64,000 nt of DNA from Microtetraspora glauca (GCA_001570385.1 BBYL01000029.1:62001-126000); one strand, 5' to 3'; shown: positions 26,180 through 35,262, counted from the first letter of the stretch. Numbers and translations are program-made. The notes: generated by a model not told the origin, from the sequence alone.

Positions 26180-26668
26180 GTGGCAGGTGACACAGGACAG
26201 GGCAAGGGGCCCGGCGGGCCGAGTGGGGCCAGGGTTCCGGCACATCCCCTGGCCAGGAAGCCGGCCGGTGACGCGGCCCAGAACTCGGGGGCACGGAACT
26301 CGGCGCGGAATCCCGCACGGAGTCCGTTGCGCAAGGGCGCGAAGCGCCCGCTCCCGCCGGGTGAGCAGTTCTTCACCCCGGGCGCGACCGGGCTGCGGCG
26401 TGCGGTGGAGCGCAGGAGCGCGACCGTGCTCGTGTTCCTCTTCCATCTCCCCCGCTGGGTGATCCCGGTCGTCATGGTCGCGCTGATGCTGACCGGCGTC
26501 GTGGTGGCGGACTGGCGGGGCGGGCTGGCCGTGCTGCCGGTGCTGGCGTTCGTGTTGTGGCTGGCCTACATGTCCTGGCCGTCCCTCCGCGCCGGCGGAC
26601 GCCTGCTGCGGGTGGCGCTGGTCACGTTCCTCGTCCTACTGGCCGCGACCCGCTTCGGGCTGTTCTGA
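26180..26668 (+). CDS. DUF6703-type small membrane protein
   Basis: 162 residues from GTG 26180. A basic, Ala/Arg/Pro-rich N-terminal 60 residues (with ARNSARNPARSPLRKGAKR) is followed by PPGEQFFTPGATGLRRAVE and three predicted membrane segments: about WVIPVVMVALMLTGVVVA, GLAVLPVLAFVLWLAYM and LLRVALVTFLVLLAA. The architecture and the SWPSLRAGGRLLRV motif fit the actinobacterial DUF6703 family; function unknown. The 44 bp to znuA contain that operon's promoter, so the two genes are separately transcribed. Confidence 0.72.
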   Translation: MAGDTGQGKGPGGPSGARVPAHPLARKPAGDAAQNSGARNSARNPARSPLRKGAKRPLPPGEQFFTPGATGLRRAVERRSATVLVFLFHLPRWVIPVVMVALMLTGVVVADWRGGLAVLPVLAFVLWLAYMSWPSLRAGGRLLRVALVTFLVLLAATRFGLF

Positions 26669-26673
26669 CGGTT

Positions 26674-26703
26674 TTGACAACCGTTTTCATTTTGCCCGAT
26701 AAT
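26674..26703 (+). promoter_or_regulatory. znu promoter with overlapping Zur box
   Basis: TTGACA at 26674-26679 and GATAAT at 26698-26703 are spaced 18 bp. The Zur-type 7-1-7 palindrome TGACAACCGTTTTCA lies at 26675-26689 (6 of 7 symmetric pairs), covering the -35 box, so zinc-loaded Zur would block polymerase. Start of transcription is expected near 26710, two or three bases before the znuA ATG. Confidence 0.85.
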
Positions 26704-26712
26704 TGTCGCGTG

Positions 26713-27645
26713 ATGTCCCGTACGCGCTCCCTCATCCTCACCGGCGCCCTCCTGACCGCGACGACCGCCGTCACCGCCTGCGGCGCGGGTAACGCCGCCA
26801 CCGGTGACGGCAAGCCCGCCGTGATGGCCGCCTTCTACCCCCTCCAGTGGATCTCGCAGCAGGTGGGCGGTGCGGACGTCTCCGTCACCGGGCTCACCAA
26901 GCCGGGCACCGAGCCGCACGACCTGGAGCTGACCGCCCGCCAGGTCGCGGACATCCAGGACTCGACGCTGGTCGTCTACATCAAGGGCGTCCAGCCGGCG
27001 GTCGACGAGGCGGTGGACGGGCACGCGTCCGACAGCGCGTTCGACGCCGCCACCGCGATCTCCACCCTCCCCGCGACGGGGGCCGACGAGGGACACGGGG
27101 AACAGGGGCACGGTGACGACCACGCCGACGTCTCCTACGATCCGCACATCTGGCTCGACCCGAGCCGTTTCGCCACCGTCGCCACCCGGCTCGGCGACCA
27201 ACTCGCCAAGGCCGACCCCGCCCACGCCGCCGCGTACAAGCAGCGCGCCGCCACGACGGCCGCCGCGCTGACCACCCTGGACGGCGAGTACCGCAAGGGC
27301 CTGGCGACGTGCACCGGCCGTGCGATCGTGACCAGTCACGCCGCCTTCGGCTATCTGGCGAACCGCTACGGCCTCGAGCAGATCTCCGTCAGCGGCATCG
27401 ACCCGGAGACCGAGCCCTCTCCCACGCGCCTCGCCGAGGTGGCGAATGTCGCCAAGCAGAAGAATGTGACTACCATTTTCACCGAGGAGCTCGTCAGCCC
27501 GAAGGTGGCCGAGATCCTCGCCAAGGAGGTCGGCGCCAAGACGGCCGTGCTCAATCCGATCGAGAGCGCGCCCGGCGACGGAGACTATCTCTCCGCGGCA
27601 CGCCGCAATCTCGAAACGCTGAGGACCGCGCTTGGGTGCTCCTGA
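26713..27645 (+). CDS. znuA: Zinc ABC transporter substrate-binding lipoprotein
   Basis: 310 residues. A lipoprotein signal MSRTRSLILTGALLTATTAV ends in TAC. The cluster A-I fold has metal-binding His residues in GTEPHDLEL, SYDPHIWLDP and SHAAFGYLANRYG, plus a Glu/Asp near ISVSGIDPETEPSP. A short His-rich loop DEGHGEQGHGDDHAD lies before the second ligand, typical of zinc (rather than manganese) receptors. It captures zinc outside the membrane and delivers it to ZnuB. It is the first gene of the znuA-znuC-znuB-zur operon, Zur-regulated, and probably translated from an almost leaderless mRNA. Confidence 0.95.
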   Translation: MSRTRSLILTGALLTATTAVTACGAGNAATGDGKPAVMAAFYPLQWISQQVGGADVSVTGLTKPGTEPHDLELTARQVADIQDSTLVVYIKGVQPAVDEAVDGHASDSAFDAATAISTLPATGADEGHGEQGHGDDHADVSYDPHIWLDPSRFATVATRLGDQLAKADPAHAAAYKQRAATTAAALTTLDGEYRKGLATCTGRAIVTSHAAFGYLANRYGLEQISVSGIDPETEPSPTRLAEVANVAKQKNVTTIFTEELVSPKVAEILAKEVGAKTAVLNPIESAPGDGDYLSAARRNLETLRTALGCS

Positions 27646-27666
27646 TCCTGGAAGGGTGATCGCGCC

Positions 27667-28494
27667 ATGACTGCCGCGTTCACGATGACCGGCGGCGAGG
27701 TCACCCTCGACGGGCGGCCCATCCTGCGCGGCGTCGACCTGTCCGTCGAGGACGGGGAATTCGTCGTCGTGCTCGGCGCCAACGGCTCCGGCAAGTCCAC
27801 GCTCGTCCGCGCCCTGCTCGGGCTCGTCCCGCTGTCCGGCGGCTCCGTCCTGCTGTACGGCAGGCCGCCCGCGAGGTTCCGCGACTGGCGGCGGGTCGGA
27901 TACGTACCGCAGCGGCTGTCCGTGGGCGGCGGGGTGCCCGCCACGGTCCGCGAAGTGGTGTCCTCGGGCCGGATCGCCCGGCAGAGCCGCTTCCGGCGGA
28001 CCAGCGCCGCCGACCGGCAGGCCGTGGCCGACGCCCTCGACGCCGTGGGCCTCGCGGACCGGGGCGCGGACCCCGTGAACGCGCTCTCCGGAGGGCAGCA
28101 GCAGCGGGTGCTCATCGCCCGCGCGCTGGCCGGCGAGCCCGACGTCTTCGTGATGGACGAGCCCACGGCGGGCGTCGACGCCGACAGCCAGCGACTGCTG
28201 GCCGGCACCCTCGCCGAGCTGAGGGAACGCGGCAAGACGGTCATCCTGGTCGCGCACGAGCTCGGCCCGCTCGAACCGCTGATCACCCGCGCGATCGTCC
28301 TCCGGGACGGCCGCGTCGCGCACGACGGCGCGCCTCCGGTCTCCACCATGGCCGGGGTCGGCGCGGGCGCGGCTCCCGGTCACGAGCACGTCCATCCCCA
28401 CGCCCACGCGCACACCGGCCCGCTGAGCGGCTGGCCGGACGTCATCGGATCACGGTCCTCGGTCGGCGAGGCCAGGGCGGCGGGCGAGGCATGA
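27667..28494 (+). CDS. znuC: Zinc ABC transporter ATP-binding protein
   Basis: 275 residues from ATG 27667. Walker A is LGANGSGKST, the Q-loop region is VGYVPQRLSV, the signature is LSGGQQQRVLIARAL, Walker B is VFVMDEPTAGVD, and the switch His is in VAHELGPLEP. The C-terminus ends in an unusual extension with HEHVHPHAHAHTG, a plausible cytoplasmic zinc-binding tail. It powers zinc import through ZnuB and overlaps znuB by 4 bp (ATGA), so translation is coupled. Confidence 0.95.
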   Translation: MTAAFTMTGGEVTLDGRPILRGVDLSVEDGEFVVVLGANGSGKSTLVRALLGLVPLSGGSVLLYGRPPARFRDWRRVGYVPQRLSVGGGVPATVREVVSSGRIARQSRFRRTSAADRQAVADALDAVGLADRGADPVNALSGGQQQRVLIARALAGEPDVFVMDEPTAGVDADSQRLLAGTLAELRERGKTVILVAHELGPLEPLITRAIVLRDGRVAHDGAPPVSTMAGVGAGAAPGHEHVHPHAHAHTGPLSGWPDVIGSRSSVGEARAAGEA

Positions 28495-29324
28495 GCGGCA
28501 TCTTCGAGTACGACTTCATGATCCTGGGGCTGATCGCGGCCGTGTTCGTCGGCCTCGCCGCCCCCGTCGTCGGCACGTTCATCGTCCAGCGCCGCCTCGC
28601 GCTGCTCGGCGACGGCATCGGGCACGTGGCGCTGACCGGCGTCGCGCTGGGGTTCCTGACCGGCGCCGCGCCCGTGCTCACCGCCGTCATCGTGGCCACC
28701 CTGGGCGCCGTCGCCATCGAGGTGGTGCGGGCCCGCGGCCGGACCAGCGGCGACGTGGCCCTGGCGCTGCTGTTCTACGGCGGCATCGCGGGCGGCGTCC
28801 TGCTCATCTACCTGGCGCCGGGAAAGAGCAACTCCACGCTGACGTCCTACCTGTTCGGCTCGATCGCGACCGTGGCCGCCGAGGACGTGTGGGTGATCGG
28901 CATCCTGGCCGTGGCCGTACTCGCCGTCGTCGCGATCTTCGGGCGCGAGCTGTTCGTGCTCTGCCAGGACGAGGAGGTCGCCCGGGCGAGCGGCCTTCCG
29001 GTGCGTTTCCTCAGCCTGCTGATCGCGGTGACCGCGGCCCTCACGGTCGTCATCGCCATGCGCGTGGTGGGGTTGCTCCTGGTCAGCGCACTGATGGTCG
29101 TCCCCGTGGCGACCAGCCAGCAGATCATGCGCAGCTTCCGCGGCACCATGGCCCTCGCCACGGCGCTCGGCGTGGTCGCCACCGTCGGCGGCCTCACCTC
29201 GGCGTTCTACATCAACGTGCCTCCGGGATCGGCGATCGTGCTGATCGCGCTCGCCGGATTTGTGCTGTCCCTCGGGATAGGTAGATTCATACGGCGAAGC
29301 CGTACCTGGGAGCCCACACCATGA
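28491..29324 (+). CDS. znuB: Zinc ABC transporter permease
   Basis: 277 residues with about eight to nine hydrophobic segments, an ABC-3 family permease. The segment VGTFIVQRRLALLGDGIGHV is the characteristic cytoplasmic coupling region; LLVSALMVVPVATSQQI is the conserved later helix. It overlaps both neighbours by 4 bp (ATGA), consistent with a stoichiometric operon product. Confidence 0.94.
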   Translation: MSGIFEYDFMILGLIAAVFVGLAAPVVGTFIVQRRLALLGDGIGHVALTGVALGFLTGAAPVLTAVIVATLGAVAIEVVRARGRTSGDVALALLFYGGIAGGVLLIYLAPGKSNSTLTSYLFGSIATVAAEDVWVIGILAVAVLAVVAIFGRELFVLCQDEEVARASGLPVRFLSLLIAVTAALTVVIAMRVVGLLLVSALMVVPVATSQQIMRSFRGTMALATALGVVATVGGLTSAFYINVPPGSAIVLIALAGFVLSLGIGRFIRRSRTWEPTP

Positions 29325-29710
29325 GCAAGAGCAGCGACGCCGTTCACGAGACCCTCCGGCATTGCGAGGGCTTCCGGAGCGCCCAGGACATCTTCACGAA
29401 GATGCGGGCGGACGGCGCCAAGATCGGCCTGACCACCGTCTACCGGGCGCTCCAGTCGCTCTCGGACGACGGCCGGGTGGACATGCTGCGCACCGACGAC
29501 GGCGAGTCGGTCTACCGGGCCTGCGAGAGCGACGTCCACCACCACCATCTCGTGTGCCGCCGCTGCGGGCGCACCGTGGAGGTGGCCGGGCCCGACGTCG
29601 AGCGCTGGGCCGAGGCCGTCGGCGCCGAGTACGGCTTCACCGAGGTCACCCACACCGTCGAGGTCTTCGGCACCTGCTCCGCCTGCACGGCCGCCGCCGG
29701 GAGCCGCTGA
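29321..29710 (+). CDS. zur: Zinc uptake regulator, Fur family
   Basis: 129 residues. N-terminal winged helix: CEGFRSAQDIFTKM and IGLTTVYRALQSLSDDG. Dimer and metal domain: HHHHLVCRRCGRTVEV and FGTCSACT give the structural CxxC pairs, with the regulatory His/Glu residues around VHHHHLVC. Fur-family proteins with this HHHHL-CxxCG arrangement in a znu operon are Zur. It represses its own operon when zinc is ample, through the box at 26675-26689, giving negative feedback. Confidence 0.94.
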   Translation: MSKSSDAVHETLRHCEGFRSAQDIFTKMRADGAKIGLTTVYRALQSLSDDGRVDMLRTDDGESVYRACESDVHHHHLVCRRCGRTVEVAGPDVERWAEAVGAEYGFTEVTHTVEVFGTCSACTAAAGSR

Positions 29711-29793
29711 CCGGTTTATGACGATCCATTCGCTCGGCCGCCCCCTGGCGCCCTCCGCGAGGTACGCTGCCCCCGCCGACGTAGGGAGATGCC

Positions 29794-30342
29794 GTGCCCT
29801 TCAGCCATGACATGGTCCACTCGCTGGCCACCGTGGTCGATCTGATCAACACCTCGCCCGCCGCGGGCACCGGAGAGGGCCTGGAGAGCGTCGAGGACCT
29901 GCGCGCGTTCGTCCGGCGGCATGTGATCAGCGGTGTGGAGGACCTGGGCGCCGACGACCTCTCCGACGTGCGGGCGCTGCGTGACGCCTTCCACGAGGTC
30001 TTCGTCGCACCCGACCGCGACACTGCGGTCTCTTTGCTGAACACCATGCTCGGACGTACGCGGATCACCCCCAGCCTCGCCGAGCACGACGGCTTCTCGC
30101 TGCACGTCCACTACTTCGCCCCCGGAGCGTCGCTGGCCGAGCATCTGGCCGCCGACTGCGGGGTCGCGCTCGCCCATGTGCTGGTCGAGGACGAGCGGGA
30201 ACGGCTGCGCACCTGCGCCGCCCCCGACTGCTCCCACGTGTTCGTGGACGAGTCGCGCAACCGCTCCCGGGTCTACTGCGACAGCCGTACCTGCGGCAAC
30301 CGGATGCACGTCGCGGCCTACCGCGCCCGCCGCCGGGCGTAG
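29794..30342 (+). CDS. CGNR zinc-finger protein (ABATE domain)
   Basis: 182 residues from GTG 29794, with AGGGAG five bases upstream. The N-terminal ABATE-like domain spans MVHSLATVVDLINTSPA to about residue 130. A C-terminal CGNR finger follows: CAAPDCSHVFVDESRNRSR and YCDSRTCGNRMHVAAYRAR. CGNR proteins are probable DNA-binding stress regulators with no confirmed ligand. It stands 83 bp after zur, so it may be on the same transcript, but no zinc-uptake role is implied. Confidence 0.85.
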   Translation: MPFSHDMVHSLATVVDLINTSPAAGTGEGLESVEDLRAFVRRHVISGVEDLGADDLSDVRALRDAFHEVFVAPDRDTAVSLLNTMLGRTRITPSLAEHDGFSLHVHYFAPGASLAEHLAADCGVALAHVLVEDERERLRTCAAPDCSHVFVDESRNRSRVYCDSRTCGNRMHVAAYRARRRA

Positions 30343-30446
30343 TCCGGGCGTATTCCGGGCGTCGTTCGGCGCGGCGTTCGGCGCGTACTCGGTGACACGG
30401 CGTCCGCCGCGAAACGGGTCCGGCGGATCCGGTCGCGGTCCTGGTT

Positions 30447-30470
30447 CCCGGTTGTCCTAGGACAACCGGG
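30447..30470. promoter_or_regulatory. Perfect 24-bp palindrome upstream of the metalloprotease gene
   Basis: A perfectly symmetric 24-bp sequence with core TTGTCCTAGGACAA, centred between 30458 and 30459, 99 bp before the TTG start at 30569. With no loop it is a poor RNA hairpin and a good operator for a dimeric regulator; the regulator is unknown. Confidence 0.65.
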
Positions 30471-30568
30471 ACAGTCGCCCCAAACGAGCACCAAACAGCT
30501 CCGAGAGAACTTCAAGTGCACGACGTCACCCTGTCGGACGAACCATTCCGTTCCATCAGGGAGCCACG

Positions 30569-33226
30569 TTGCTTACCAGAAGACTGGCGGCGGTAACCGC
30601 CGTCACCCTCGTCTGTTTAGTTGGGGCGGCCACCGGAGCCGGTGCCGCCGCCCCCACCGATCCCTCAACCGCACAGGCACCGGAGAAGAAGCTGCCGGAC
30701 CCGATGCCCGCGCAGTTGCTCCGAGTGCCCGAGAACCGCGGACCGCTGGAAGACCAGACCAAGGGGCGTGCGACACCGCCACGACGCCGAACCGCCAAAC
30801 CGTGCACGCTCAAACCGTCCGAGAAGCATGAATGGGCCAGTTGCCTGGCGATCAAGGCCACCGTGGACCGGGCTCCCCGGGTCGGGGAGGAGACGACGCT
30901 CACGGTCGAGGTGAAGGCCGAGAAGGACCTCGAGAACATCCGGGTCGAGGTGGACCTTCCGGCCGCGCTGACCTGGCGTGCGACCCCGGACGGGATGACC
31001 ACCGAAGCCGGACACGGCGCGTTGACGACCACGCTCAAGGCGGGCCGGACCACGACCTACAAGGCGAAGATCACCGCCGATGCGGCCGGACCCGTGGAGA
31101 TCGTCGCCCGCGCGGTCGGAGACACTCGCGAGAAGACGCCCGGCGACGAGGCCGCGAAACCCGACGACGCTCCTCCGGCTTCCGACCCGGCTTCCACCCC
31201 GACTTCCGACCGGGCTTCCGACCCGGCTACCGACCGCGGGAAGGCGGAATCCGGCGGCGCCTCTGCCGCCTCCGACGTCGTGGCGCTCACCGTGGGCGGA
31301 GACGACACCGCCGCGCGGCTCGGCGTCGCCGTACGGAACGAATTCGGGGTGGCGAAGGCCGATCCCGGCGTGCGGGTCGAGGTGCCCGCGCTGGAGCCCG
31401 CGCAGGAGAAGAAGGCGGCTCTCGCGCGGGAGCGGGCCCGGGAAAGGAAGGCGGCTCCCGACGGGAAACCCGAGCCGACGGTTCCCGACGGCGATCAGGC
31501 TCCGGCGGCCGCCAGTGGGAAACCGGCCCTGACGGCCGGCCCGGGCCAGGCGTGCGCGACCGGCCGCTGGGTGTACGTCGACGAGAAGGGCGTCACCCGG
31601 CCCTCGCGCATGTTCGGGGTGGAGATCTGGGACGCCGACACCGGCTCGGAGGACGACCTGCTCGCCACCGGCCTGACCGACAGCCAGGGCAACTACTGGG
31701 TCTGCTTCGGCACCGCCGACGCCGACGAGCCCGGCGACACGGTCGACGTGTGGGTCAGGTTCACCTCCGCCAACGACCTGGCGCGGGTGAGCTCCAACGA
31801 CCGGCCGGGCGGCTATGCCTTCCCCTTCAAGGCGGGGAAGGCGGACAACGTCCAAGACGGCACCAAGGTCGACTTCGGCACCCTCCAGCCGGCCGGCGAC
31901 TTCGACATGCGCGTACCGCGCGCCTTCGAGGCGGCCATGGCCGTCTGGTACCGCCTCCCCACACTGTGCTGGGACGCCGACGACGCCGTCTGCCGCCAGG
32001 TCACGCTCTACTGGTATCCCGGCTCGCAGTACACCTACTACTCGCCGTCCAGCGACAGCGTCTACCTGTCGTCTCTCGCCCCCGACGTCCCGTTCGTCGT
32101 GGCGCACGAGGTCGGACACGCCCTGATGGACGACGTCTACGAGGATCGCTATCCCGCCACGCCCGGCTGCGATCCGCACGATCCCAACACGAGAAGCTCG
32201 GCCGGCTGCGCCTGGGTCGAAGGGTGGGCCGACTGGCTCGCGGCCACCGTGGTCGGCGAACCGGTGTTCCGCTCGGAGATCCCGTATGTGACGCCGTTCG
32301 ATCTGGAGGACCAGCCCACGTGGGGTCTCACCGACCAGTGGGGCGACGAGGTCGAGGCCCGGGTGGCAGGCGCCCTCATCGACATCACCGACGACCACGC
32401 CGACGGCTTCGACACCTACGGCGAGGCACCGTTCGGAAACGTGTGGGCCACCTTCAACCGGCACGTGTCGAACACCTTCCGGGAGTTCTGGGACCACCGG
32501 AAGGCCGACGGATTCGACGTCTCAGAGGGCGGCGCGCTGGCCTCCCTCTACCAGAACACCATCGACTACGGCTACCGGCCCAGGCTGGCCGACTACACGC
32601 CGCTCCCGGGCGCGGCCTCGACCACGAGGACCTTCCGGTACGACACGACAACGCCCTACTGGTCGGCCGTCGCGGTCCTTTCGACCAACAACGCTGACCA
32701 CGACCTGCGGCTCTACGACGACGAGGGCCTGACCGCCCCGCTGGCGTACAGCTACTACGGACCGGGCACCATCGACTTCGTCGTCGTCGACGGGAACCAG
32801 CGTCCGGCGGGCGACTACTACCCCCAGGTCACCCGCTACAGCGGTGACGAAAGGTTCATCATCATGCTGGCCCAGGGGAAGAACATCCTGGAGCCCGGCG
32901 AGTCCACGACCACGCTGACCGACAGGTGGCGCCCGATCGAGATACGGGACACCTGGCTCCAGGAGGGGGAGACCGCCACCTTCACCTTCACCCCCGGGTG
33001 GAGCCGGGACCGTCCGTACTGGGGACAGGCGGAGCTCCTCGTTTTCGGTTCCGGCTCCGATCCGGGCACCTGGGTGCAACCGCGCTCCAACGCGCTGGCG
33101 TACGCGTACGTCGGGGACGGCCAGGACGGGAAGCTCACCTTCACCGCGCGGCAGGCGGGGTGGTACGGCCTCGTGGCCGTGCTCAAGAGCGGCGCGGGGG
33201 GATACGCCACGATCTCCAGGTCCTGA
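30569..33226 (+). CDS. Large secreted zinc metalloprotease (gluzincin-like, novel architecture)
   Basis: 885 residues. TTG 30569 follows CAGGGAG by five bases and starts a Sec signal peptide (MLTRRLAAVTAVTLVCLVGA) with cleavage near AGA. Residues about 85-180 look like a beta-sandwich/CARDB-type domain (GEETTLTVEVKAEKDLENIR). A disordered Pro/Asp/Ser/Thr-rich linker (with SDPASTPTSDRASDPATDRG) follows, then another beta domain (GVEIWDADTGSEDDLLATG). The zincin core has FVVAHEVGHALMDDVY (His513, Glu514, His517) and a likely third ligand, Glu551, in WVEGWADWLAATVV. The C-terminal third, with LRLYDDEGLTAPLAYSYYG-like repeats, resembles PPC-type beta domains. I know of no named family with this full layout. 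Export and peptidase activity are inference from motifs. Confidence 0.78.
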   Translation: MLTRRLAAVTAVTLVCLVGAATGAGAAAPTDPSTAQAPEKKLPDPMPAQLLRVPENRGPLEDQTKGRATPPRRRTAKPCTLKPSEKHEWASCLAIKATVDRAPRVGEETTLTVEVKAEKDLENIRVEVDLPAALTWRATPDGMTTEAGHGALTTTLKAGRTTTYKAKITADAAGPVEIVARAVGDTREKTPGDEAAKPDDAPPASDPASTPTSDRASDPATDRGKAESGGASAASDVVALTVGGDDTAARLGVAVRNEFGVAKADPGVRVEVPALEPAQEKKAALARERARERKAAPDGKPEPTVPDGDQAPAAASGKPALTAGPGQACATGRWVYVDEKGVTRPSRMFGVEIWDADTGSEDDLLATGLTDSQGNYWVCFGTADADEPGDTVDVWVRFTSANDLARVSSNDRPGGYAFPFKAGKADNVQDGTKVDFGTLQPAGDFDMRVPRAFEAAMAVWYRLPTLCWDADDAVCRQVTLYWYPGSQYTYYSPSSDSVYLSSLAPDVPFVVAHEVGHALMDDVYEDRYPATPGCDPHDPNTRSSAGCAWVEGWADWLAATVVGEPVFRSEIPYVTPFDLEDQPTWGLTDQWGDEVEARVAGALIDITDDHADGFDTYGEAPFGNVWATFNRHVSNTFREFWDHRKADGFDVSEGGALASLYQNTIDYGYRPRLADYTPLPGAASTTRTFRYDTTTPYWSAVAVLSTNNADHDLRLYDDEGLTAPLAYSYYGPGTIDFVVVDGNQRPAGDYYPQVTRYSGDERFIIMLAQGKNILEPGESTTTLTDRWRPIEIRDTWLQEGETATFTFTPGWSRDRPYWGQAELLVFGSGSDPGTWVQPRSNALAYAYVGDGQDGKLTFTARQAGWYGLVAVLKSGAGGYATISRS

Positions 33227-33433
33227 GCCACGTGAGCGGTCGCCACATCGGGCGGCCGAGGGCATGGGAGTCGAGGCGACGGCGACCCGGTCCCTCATCA
33301 TGACCATGACCCCGTAGCCGCCACGGCCACCACGCGATCTTCTGGGACTCCGCGAGCCCGGGAACGACCACACGGCGGCCGTGCTCATGCGACCACGAGG
33401 TCTCACCGGATCGCCGAGCGGCGGCGAGGCCGG

Positions 33434-34204
33434 TCAGACCTGGTTGGGAACGGCTCCGCCGTACCTTCTGTCGCGCTTGGCGTACATCTCGCAGGCCTGC
33501 CAGAGGTCGCGGCGGTCGAAGTCGGGCCAGAGCTGGTTGAGGAAGACCATCTCGGCGTACGCGGCCTGCCAGATGAGGAAGTTGGAGGTGCGCTGCTCCC
33601 CCGAGGAGCGGACGAACAGGTCCACGTCCGGGATCTCGGGCTCGTCGAGATAGCGGGCGAAGGACTTCTCCGACACCTTGTCCGGCTTGACCCGGCCGGC
33701 CGCGATGTCTCGCGCGAGCTTGACCGCCGCGTCCACGATCTCGGCGCGGCCGCCGTAGTTGACGCAGAACTGCAGCGTCATGGTCGTGTTGTTCCTCGTC
33801 ATCTCCTCGGCGTCCTGGAGCTCGGAGATGACGCTCTTCCACAGCCGCCCGGGACGACCGGCCCACCGGACCCGGACCCCCATCGCGTGGAGCTGGTCGC
33901 GCCGGCGGCGGATCACGTCGCGGTTGAAGCCCATGAGGAAGCGCACCTCGTCGGGCGAGCGCTTCCAGTTCTCCGTGGAGAACGCGTACGCCGACAGGTA
34001 GGGGATGCCGAGCTCGATCGCGCCCTCGATGACGTCGAAGAGCGACGCCTCACCCATCTTGTGACCCTCGGTCCTGGGCAGGCCACGCGCCTTGGCCCAG
34101 CGGCCGTTGCCGTCCATGACGATCGCGACGTGGCGCGGCACGAGGTCGCGCGGGATCGGGGGCGGGGTCGCGCCCGAGGGATGCGGAGTCGGAGGACGAA
34201 CCAT
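33434..34204 (-). CDS. uppS: Isoprenyl transferase (undecaprenyl diphosphate synthase)
   Basis: 256 residues from ATG 34204; a GTG two codons upstream is an alternative. This is the cis-prenyltransferase that makes the C55 (or decaprenyl) lipid carrier for cell wall synthesis. The catalytic Asp31 is in HVAIVMDGNGRWAKARGLPR; GHKMGEASLFDVIEGAIELG, YAFSTENWKRSPDEV and the C-terminal DLFVRSSGEQRTSNFLIWQ and AYAEMVFLNQLWPDF are the family's conserved regions. It lies 31 bp downstream of recO on the same strand, as in other actinomycetes. Confidence 0.95.
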   Translation of the reverse strand: MVRPPTPHPSGATPPPIPRDLVPRHVAIVMDGNGRWAKARGLPRTEGHKMGEASLFDVIEGAIELGIPYLSAYAFSTENWKRSPDEVRFLMGFNRDVIRRRRDQLHAMGVRVRWAGRPGRLWKSVISELQDAEEMTRNNTTMTLQFCVNYGGRAEIVDAAVKLARDIAAGRVKPDKVSEKSFARYLDEPEIPDVDLFVRSSGEQRTSNFLIWQAAYAEMVFLNQLWPDFDRRDLWQACEMYAKRDRRYGGAVPNQV

Positions 34205-34235
34205 GACCACGAGCGTATTCCGTGCGGCGGGGTCC

Positions 34236-35030
34236 TCAGGCGCGGAAGATGTGAGAGTTCTGTGCGGGTTCCGCCCCGAAGACCCGGACGGGTGGCTGCC
34301 CCGCGTCCCTCTCGACGTGGCGCAACGAGCGGATGCCGTGCTCCAGGTGCCACTGGAGGTAGGCCGCCACGAGGCCGCTGCATTCGGTGCGGTGCCGCGG
34401 CTCCGACGCGTCCGCCATGGGCCAGTCTCCGCGCAGCAACGCGATCATCAAAGCGATCGTCTCCGCCGCGGGCACCGCCGCCCCGGAGGGCCGGCAGCCG
34501 CCGCACACGACTCCGCCCGCCACGATCGCGAACGCGCGTACGGCCTCGGCGCCGCAGCGGGCGCACTCGGACAGGGCGGGGGCGTATCCGGCCACCGCGA
34601 GCGAGCGCAGGAAGTAGGCGTCGAGGACCAGCCGGGCCTCGTGCTCGCCCTCGACGAGGGTGCGCAACCCCCCGACCAGCAGCAGGAACTGGCGCAGGGC
34701 CGGCTCCTTCTCCCCCATGGTCAGCCGGTCGGCGGTCTCCAGCATGGCGGTCCCGGCGGTGTAGCGCGGGTAGTCGCTGACGAGCGCCTCGCCGTACGGG
34801 CGGATGGTCTCGACCTGGGTGATCATGTCAAGCGACCTGCCGACGTGCAGCTGCAGGTCGACGTGGGTGAACGGCTCCAGCCGGGCGCCGAACCGCGAGG
34901 TGGTCTTGCGCACGCCCTTCGCGACGCCGCGCACCTTTCCTGTGCGCTTGGTGAGGATCGTGATGATGCGATCGGCCTCGCCCAGCTTCTGGGTGCGCAG
35001 CACGACGCCCTCGTCACGGTACAGACTCAC
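34236..35030 (-). CDS. recO: DNA repair protein RecO
   Basis: 264 residues from GTG 35030. The OB-fold N-terminus is YRDEGVVLRTQKLGEADRII with GVAKGVRKTTSRFGARLEPF. The helical part has LETADRLTMGEKEPALRQFL, and a C-terminal zinc site has CARCGAE and CGGCRPSG. RecO helps load RecA onto SSB-coated single strands in the RecF pathway. Followed directly by uppS. Confidence 0.94.
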   Translation of the reverse strand: MSLYRDEGVVLRTQKLGEADRIITILTKRTGKVRGVAKGVRKTTSRFGARLEPFTHVDLQLHVGRSLDMITQVETIRPYGEALVSDYPRYTAGTAMLETADRLTMGEKEPALRQFLLLVGGLRTLVEGEHEARLVLDAYFLRSLAVAGYAPALSECARCGAEAVRAFAIVAGGVVCGGCRPSGAAVPAAETIALMIALLRGDWPMADASEPRHRTECSGLVAAYLQWHLEHGIRSLRHVERDAGQPPVRVFGAEPAQNSHIFRA

Positions 35031-35262
35031 TGGGCCATCGTATGACCTCCCGCTGACTCCTCCCTGAGATCACAAACGGTGAAATTTCGGTAATGATGCG
35101 GACTCGGCGCTGACCGCACATCGCCGTCAAGCTGGACATTCCGGAACGGTCCCGCGACCCTGGATGCACCGACTTGACCGAAAGGTCACTAAGCTTTGCC
35201 CCCTGGCGGACTTCCCCGCGCCTCCCATAAAGGCCCTGCCCCCCGCTGTTTGAAAGGGTGCC

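Noticed and set aside
35175..35188. TGACC-GAAA-GGTCA mini-hairpin before the CDP-alcohol gene
   Set aside because: Only 5 bp of stem; may be chance, and no known RNA family fits.
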